Positions 60,874-64,000 of a stretch of DNA of 64,000 nt are shown piece by piece. Within the stretch, counting starts at the first letter, position 1; each line of letters opens with the position of its first letter. The stretch is from Dysgonomonas sp. PF1-14 (GTDB lineage: Bacteria > Bacteroidota > Bacteroidia > Bacteroidales > Dysgonomonadaceae). The notes beneath the pieces are model-generated. The model saw only the letters and a program-made list of their open reading frames with translations. It ran no database searches and was not told where the DNA came from. Position numbers and translations under genes: made by a program. The stretch spans positions 62,001 to 126,000 of the forward strand of contig NZ_JARXWN010000008.1 in assembly GCF_029892965.1 (NCBI RefSeq). The letters are read 5' to 3'.

Positions 60874-61533
60874 ATGGATTCAATTATAAAATTAAATAAC
60901 ATTGAAAAAAGTTATACAAATGGTAAGGTTAAGAATCAGGTGCTAACTGATTTTTCTTGGAACTTTGAAAGGAACTGCTTTACAGTATTAGCCGGTCCAT
61001 CAGGTTCAGGTAAATCTTCTCTTCTGAATATATTAGCTACATTAGACCGGCCAGATAGTGGAATTTATATTTTGGATGGACAAATTATAAACTTTGAAAA
61101 AAAGAAAGAACTAACCAGACTTCGAAAAGAAAATTTTGGTTTTATATTTCAATCTTTTAATCTTATCCCAGTATTAAGTGCTTTAGAAAATGTAGAACTA
61201 CCTCTCACACTTTTTAAATACAGAGAAAAAGAGAGATATACTATGGCAGAGGAGGCTCTTACATTAGTCGGACTAAGAGATAAGATTAATAAGCGGCCTT
61301 ACGAAATGTCAGGAGGGGAACAGCAACGAGTAGCTATTGCTCGTGCAATAGCTCGTCATCCGAAAATTATTTTTGCAGATGAACCAACAGCTAATTTAGA
61401 TAGAAAGAACGCATGGAATATAGTTCATTTGATGAAAGACCTGAATGAGAAAGAAGGCTTAAGCTTTGTTATTGCAAGTCATGATGAGAAAGTTATTCAG
61501 ACAGGAAAAGAAGTGATTCAATTAGGAGAATAG
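60874..61533 (+). CDS. LolD-like ABC transporter ATPase
   Basis: 219 residues from ATG 60874 (MDSIIKLNNIEKSY); the frame also opens at 60850. Walker A GPSGSGKSS (~41-49), signature MSGGEQQRVAIARA (~140-153), Walker B KIIFADEPTANLDR (~161-174). It belongs with the two permeases at 21.9-24.4 kb. Its transcription may now depend on phage or cryptic promoters. Confidence 0.88.
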   Translation: MDSIIKLNNIEKSYTNGKVKNQVLTDFSWNFERNCFTVLAGPSGSGKSSLLNILATLDRPDSGIYILDGQIINFEKKKELTRLRKENFGFIFQSFNLIPVLSALENVELPLTLFKYREKERYTMAEEALTLVGLRDKINKRPYEMSGGEQQRVAIARAIARHPKIIFADEPTANLDRKNAWNIVHLMKDLNEKEGLSFVIASHDEKVIQTGKEVIQLGE

Positions 61534-61574
61534 TTTATATTACATACATGAAAAATATTATAATATAAAATAGT

Positions 61575-61582
61575 TATATTTG
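61575..61582 (+). promoter_or_regulatory. -7 element upstream of the membrane/regulator gene pair
   Basis: TATATTTG, 20 bases before the next ATG at 61602. No -33 was identified. Confidence 0.4.
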
Positions 61583-61601
61583 TAAATCAAATAGAATAAT
61601 T

Positions 61602-62186
61602 ATGGAAGATAAGAAGTTAGATGAAAAGGAGAGCCTTATAATAATTACAGAGATGATAAAGAATGCTCGAACTAATTTGAGGGCGAAAATTAATTGCAAT
61701 ACCTTGTTGATTTGGGGATATACTACTGTAATAATATCTTTTCTTGTTTGGTTTCTAAAAAAAAATAGTTATATCTCTTGGTCTTCCTTATTATGGTTAC
61801 TTATTCCTTTAATCTGTATACCTACAACTTTATATCTTCACTCGAAAGATAAAACTAAAATTACGTCCTATATAGATAAAAGCATTTTCAATATTACAAT
61901 TTTGTTTGCTCTCGTTTGTACTACAACTGCATTATCAACAATAATTGTAGACTTCCCAATTTTATTTATAGAACAGTTACTTATAAGTATGATGATAGTT
62001 ATAGTTGGTGCTCTTATTAACTATAAGCCTATTATATGGGGAGGAATAACAGGAATTATTGCAGCACACATTTTGCTGTTTATTCCTGATATGGTTAGCC
62101 AAATACCGATTTTTGCAGCTACATTTATTCTTTCCATCATCATACCCGGACATATATTTAAAAAGTCTACTTCTTCTCATGTTTAA
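61602..62186 (+). CDS. Hypothetical membrane protein with six helices
   Basis: 194 residues. A charged cytoplasmic N-terminus (~1-30) precedes six probable membrane segments. Not recognised. It overlaps the winged-helix regulator by 8 bases, a gene pair that recurs next to Bacteroidetes ABC exporter operons. Confidence 0.65.
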   Translation: MEDKKLDEKESLIIITEMIKNARTNLRAKINCNTLLIWGYTTVIISFLVWFLKKNSYISWSSLLWLLIPLICIPTTLYLHSKDKTKITSYIDKSIFNITILFALVCTTTALSTIIVDFPILFIEQLLISMMIVIVGALINYKPIIWGGITGIIAAHILLFIPDMVSQIPIFAATFILSIIIPGHIFKKSTSSHV

Positions 62187-62463
62187 AGGACTAAATCCAC
62201 TATTACATTCAGAATTGCGTTTAGCAATTATGTCACTCTTAATTTCTATTCAAGAGGCTGATTTTATGTACATCATGGAACAAACAAAGGCTTCGGGAGG
62301 AAACATGAGTGTACAGGTAGACAAACTTAATAAGGCTGGATATATCAAAGTAACCAAAACTTTTAAAGATAAAAGACCTCGTACAATCTGTAAAATTACA
62401 CAAAAAGGGATAGATGCTTTTGAAGAGTACGTAGAGGCATTAAAGTCCTATATAAACAAGTGA
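62179..62463 (+). CDS. Winged-helix transcriptional regulator
   Basis: 94 residues from ATG 62179. LHSELRLAIMSLLISIQEADFMYIMEQTKASGGNMSVQVDKLNKAGYIKVTKTF is a MarR/ArsR-like winged helix (wHTH_27 type), ending in TQKGIDAFEEYVEALKSY. Likely regulates the adjacent exporter operon or membrane gene. Confidence 0.78.
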   Translation: MFKGLNPLLHSELRLAIMSLLISIQEADFMYIMEQTKASGGNMSVQVDKLNKAGYIKVTKTFKDKRPRTICKITQKGIDAFEEYVEALKSYINK

Positions 62464-62577
62464 TTTGCGAACCTATAACTATTTGTGTTGTAATTAATCA
62501 TAATTTCACATAAAATATTTTATGAGAGATGTAGATTATTCTCTACTATGCATTAATAATTTTAATTCATTATAGTC

Positions 62578-63243
62578 ATGCCAACATGGGAATTAACAGA
62601 AAGGCAAATCTATAAGCTCTTAAAGCATCCTTATCAGATAAACAAGGCTATTGTAGAAGATATGACCTCTGCCTATTTAGAATTTGTAGAAGAACTATTC
62701 ACTTATCTAAATGAGAGTAATGATAACAAGAAAATAATCCGTAAATTAAATACAGCTCAGATAGAATTTGCAACAATCAAGGCTTTTGAAGAATCTCTTC
62801 CAACTGAAAACAATAAACTTAAAATTGTATTCCTTGATAAGTTGATTAGCTTAGTTGAAAAAGAGTTAGAACTACTTTATCGACAAATGGAACACCCAAA
62901 GTTCTTCATCAATATTGAATCTGAATGGAAATCTCCAATTTATGTTAACTCTGAAGAAATAAAACTTATCGACATCATGGAACTAGCTTGCGGATTTTAT
63001 TACCTTATAAATGGACTCCTACGTGTCGATAATAAGGAATTACATTTGATTGATATTACTCGTCTATTTGAAAAAACATTCAATATCACTCTTGGGGATA
63101 TCTATAAGAAAGAAGAAGCTGTTATAAAACGGAAACCTCAAAAAATAACCAATTTTCTAGATCGTCTAAAAATAGCTATCATTCAAAAAAGTATTGAACA
63201 AGGCTACAATTTACAAACTGATTTTTCAAAATTAAACCCTTAA
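62578..63243 (+). CDS. RteC-like conjugative-element regulator
   Basis: 221 residues. The C-terminal ~110 (SEWKSPIYVNSEEIKLIDIMELACGFYYLINGLL..IDITRLFEKTFNITLGDIYKKEE) match the RteC pattern; a shorter N-terminus than CTnDOT RteC. RteC activates excision genes in CTnDOT. Ends in a terminator at 63280-63312. Confidence 0.7.
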   Translation: MPTWELTERQIYKLLKHPYQINKAIVEDMTSAYLEFVEELFTYLNESNDNKKIIRKLNTAQIEFATIKAFEESLPTENNKLKIVFLDKLISLVEKELELLYRQMEHPKFFINIESEWKSPIYVNSEEIKLIDIMELACGFYYLINGLLRVDNKELHLIDITRLFEKTFNITLGDIYKKEEAVIKRKPQKITNFLDRLKIAIIQKSIEQGYNLQTDFSKLNP

Positions 63244-63279
63244 TTTACCCAATGATTATCAGTTTATTATGAGTTATTT

Positions 63280-63312
63280 ATAGGGAAGTAGGTGTGCTAC
63301 TCCCCTATTTTG
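63280..63312 (+). terminator. Terminator of the RteC-like gene
   Basis: ATAGGGAAGTAG (63280-63291) with CTACTCCCCTAT (63297-63308), 11 of 12 paired, then TTTTG. Confidence 0.65.
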
Positions 63313-63391
63313 TTGTCTTTCATTGTCCGACCTTTGTTCTGCCAATCGATTGGAATTAATTAGATTCATTAATTTCAAAAAAGTAAATGTT

Positions 63392-63718
63392 ATGTATTTA
63401 GACAATGAAGACTTTATCAAATGGATGGAAAAACTTAACTCCAAGCTGTCGGAAATCGGGCAGGATGTGAGAACCATGTTGAACACTTCGGATATTTTGG
63501 ATGATAATGAGAAAATATTGGATAATCAAGACTTGTGCTTTCTTTTCAAGGTGTCTAAGCGAACACTTCAACGTTACCGGGACAAAAAGATACTACCCTA
63601 CTTCAAAATAGAGGAACGTGTATACTATAAAGCCGGCGATATCCGTGAGTTTGTCCGGAAATACGGAAACACTTCGTCTGTCCGATGGGACAAGCCCGTA
63701 TCGGAAGATGAAGTATAA
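63392..63718 (+). CDS. Helix-turn-helix DNA-binding protein
   Basis: 108 residues from ATG 63392. LDNQDLCFLFKVSKRTLQRYRDKKILPYFKIEERVYYKAGDIREFVRKYG is the same winged Xis-like fold as the pair at 20.3-20.8 kb. Typical companion of mobilization genes in Bacteroides elements. Confidence 0.78.
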   Translation: MYLDNEDFIKWMEKLNSKLSEIGQDVRTMLNTSDILDDNEKILDNQDLCFLFKVSKRTLQRYRDKKILPYFKIEERVYYKAGDIREFVRKYGNTSSVRWDKPVSEDEV

Positions 63719-63821
63719 GCAACCCCAATCAACAACAAAATTTTTCCCCTTTAACAAATGCCCTTTCACAAAAACCACGAAGGGTTTTGGTAGAGGGGAA
63801 AGATTTTCTTTCAGCAAGAAA

Positions 63822-64000
63822 TTACATTCCTCTTCCTCTTTTCTTATTTTTCTTTTTTCTGATCGAATCCTCCCTTTCTTTTTCACGGACAAAGTTTTCC
63901 GCTTCGTAGTCTGTACCGTGTTGTTCAAACAGGCTGAGGCCTGCATTAAAGCTGTCGCTTTCGGCGGATGACGGAACTCCGGAGGATTCCGACAATCGGC
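63822..64000 (-). CDS. Mobilization (relaxase-like) protein, C-terminal end
   Basis: Reverse-strand frame ending at 63822 and open past the window edge: GLSLFEQHGTDYEAENFVREKER followed by a Lys/Arg-rich tail. This resembles the C-termini of Bacteroides MobB/BmgA-type relaxases, which end in a basic tail. Too short for certainty. Confidence 0.45.
   Translation of the reverse strand, partial: RLSESSGVPSSAESDSFNAGLSLFEQHGTDYEAENFVREKEREDSIRKKKNKKRGRGM

Overview
The window is Bacteroidales-type DNA. Promoters follow the Bacteroidetes TTG-N20-TAnnTTTG pattern, tyrosine-recombinase and RteC-like remnants are of the Bacteroides conjugative-transposon kind, and a Mu-like prophage has a Bacteroidetes gene set. 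The genus (Dysgonomonas- or Parabacteroides-like) is a guess.

Layout. (1) 1-19.5 kb is core chromosome: the 3' end of an outer-membrane porin, a small operon of secreted proteins, a full phosphate operon pstSCAB-phoU with its response regulator and sensor kinase, an AspT/YidE-type transporter with a nucleotidyltransferase-like gene, an acyltransferase, and a reverse-strand operon LptF/G-like - ribBA - aspartate aminotransferase. Palindromic repeats stud this part, several inside the ends of pstC and pstA. (2) 19.7-21.5 kb is a tRNA-Met locus with a half-duplicated tRNA, four TTGCMCCACAA repeats, four CGACAA iterons on an exact 10-bp pitch, two small excisionase-like genes and a truncated integrase. 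(3) 21.9-25.2 kb and 59.8-62.5 kb are two halves of one AT-rich operon: two LolCE/MacB-type permeases, a LolA-like carrier, an outer-membrane barrel protein and a LolD-like ATPase, followed by a membrane protein and a winged-helix regulator. (4) About 25.2-59.75 kb is a nearly complete Mu-like prophage inserted in the signal-peptide region of the barrel gene. It has a divergent S24-type repressor/Cro-like switch with three operators, MuA/MuB, early genes, a reverse-strand head module, a forward capsid, lysis, tail and baseplate module, and right-end cargo (acyltransferase, adenine methyltransferase). (5) 62.6-64 kb holds an RteC-like gene, a helix-turn-helix gene and the end of a probable mobilization gene, so another integrative element continues past the window.

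Most notable: the Mu F-like minor head protein has no ordinary start codon. Its frame is entered from the end of the portal gene through a textbook -1 frameshift signal: slippery T TTT TTC, a 5-nt spacer and an 8-bp GC-rich hairpin, predicting an 888-residue portal-MuF fusion. The F protein also carries a C-terminal PD-(D/E)xK-like nuclease domain. A second canonical -1 site (A AAA AAC) sits at the end of the tail-assembly chaperone gene, just before the tape measure. Other points are a tRNA-like acceptor/T-arm minihelix in the early region, a u-spanin-like lysis protein nested in another gene, and a 100-nt hairpin beside the methyltransferase. All functions are read from sequence pattern only; no database search was run.
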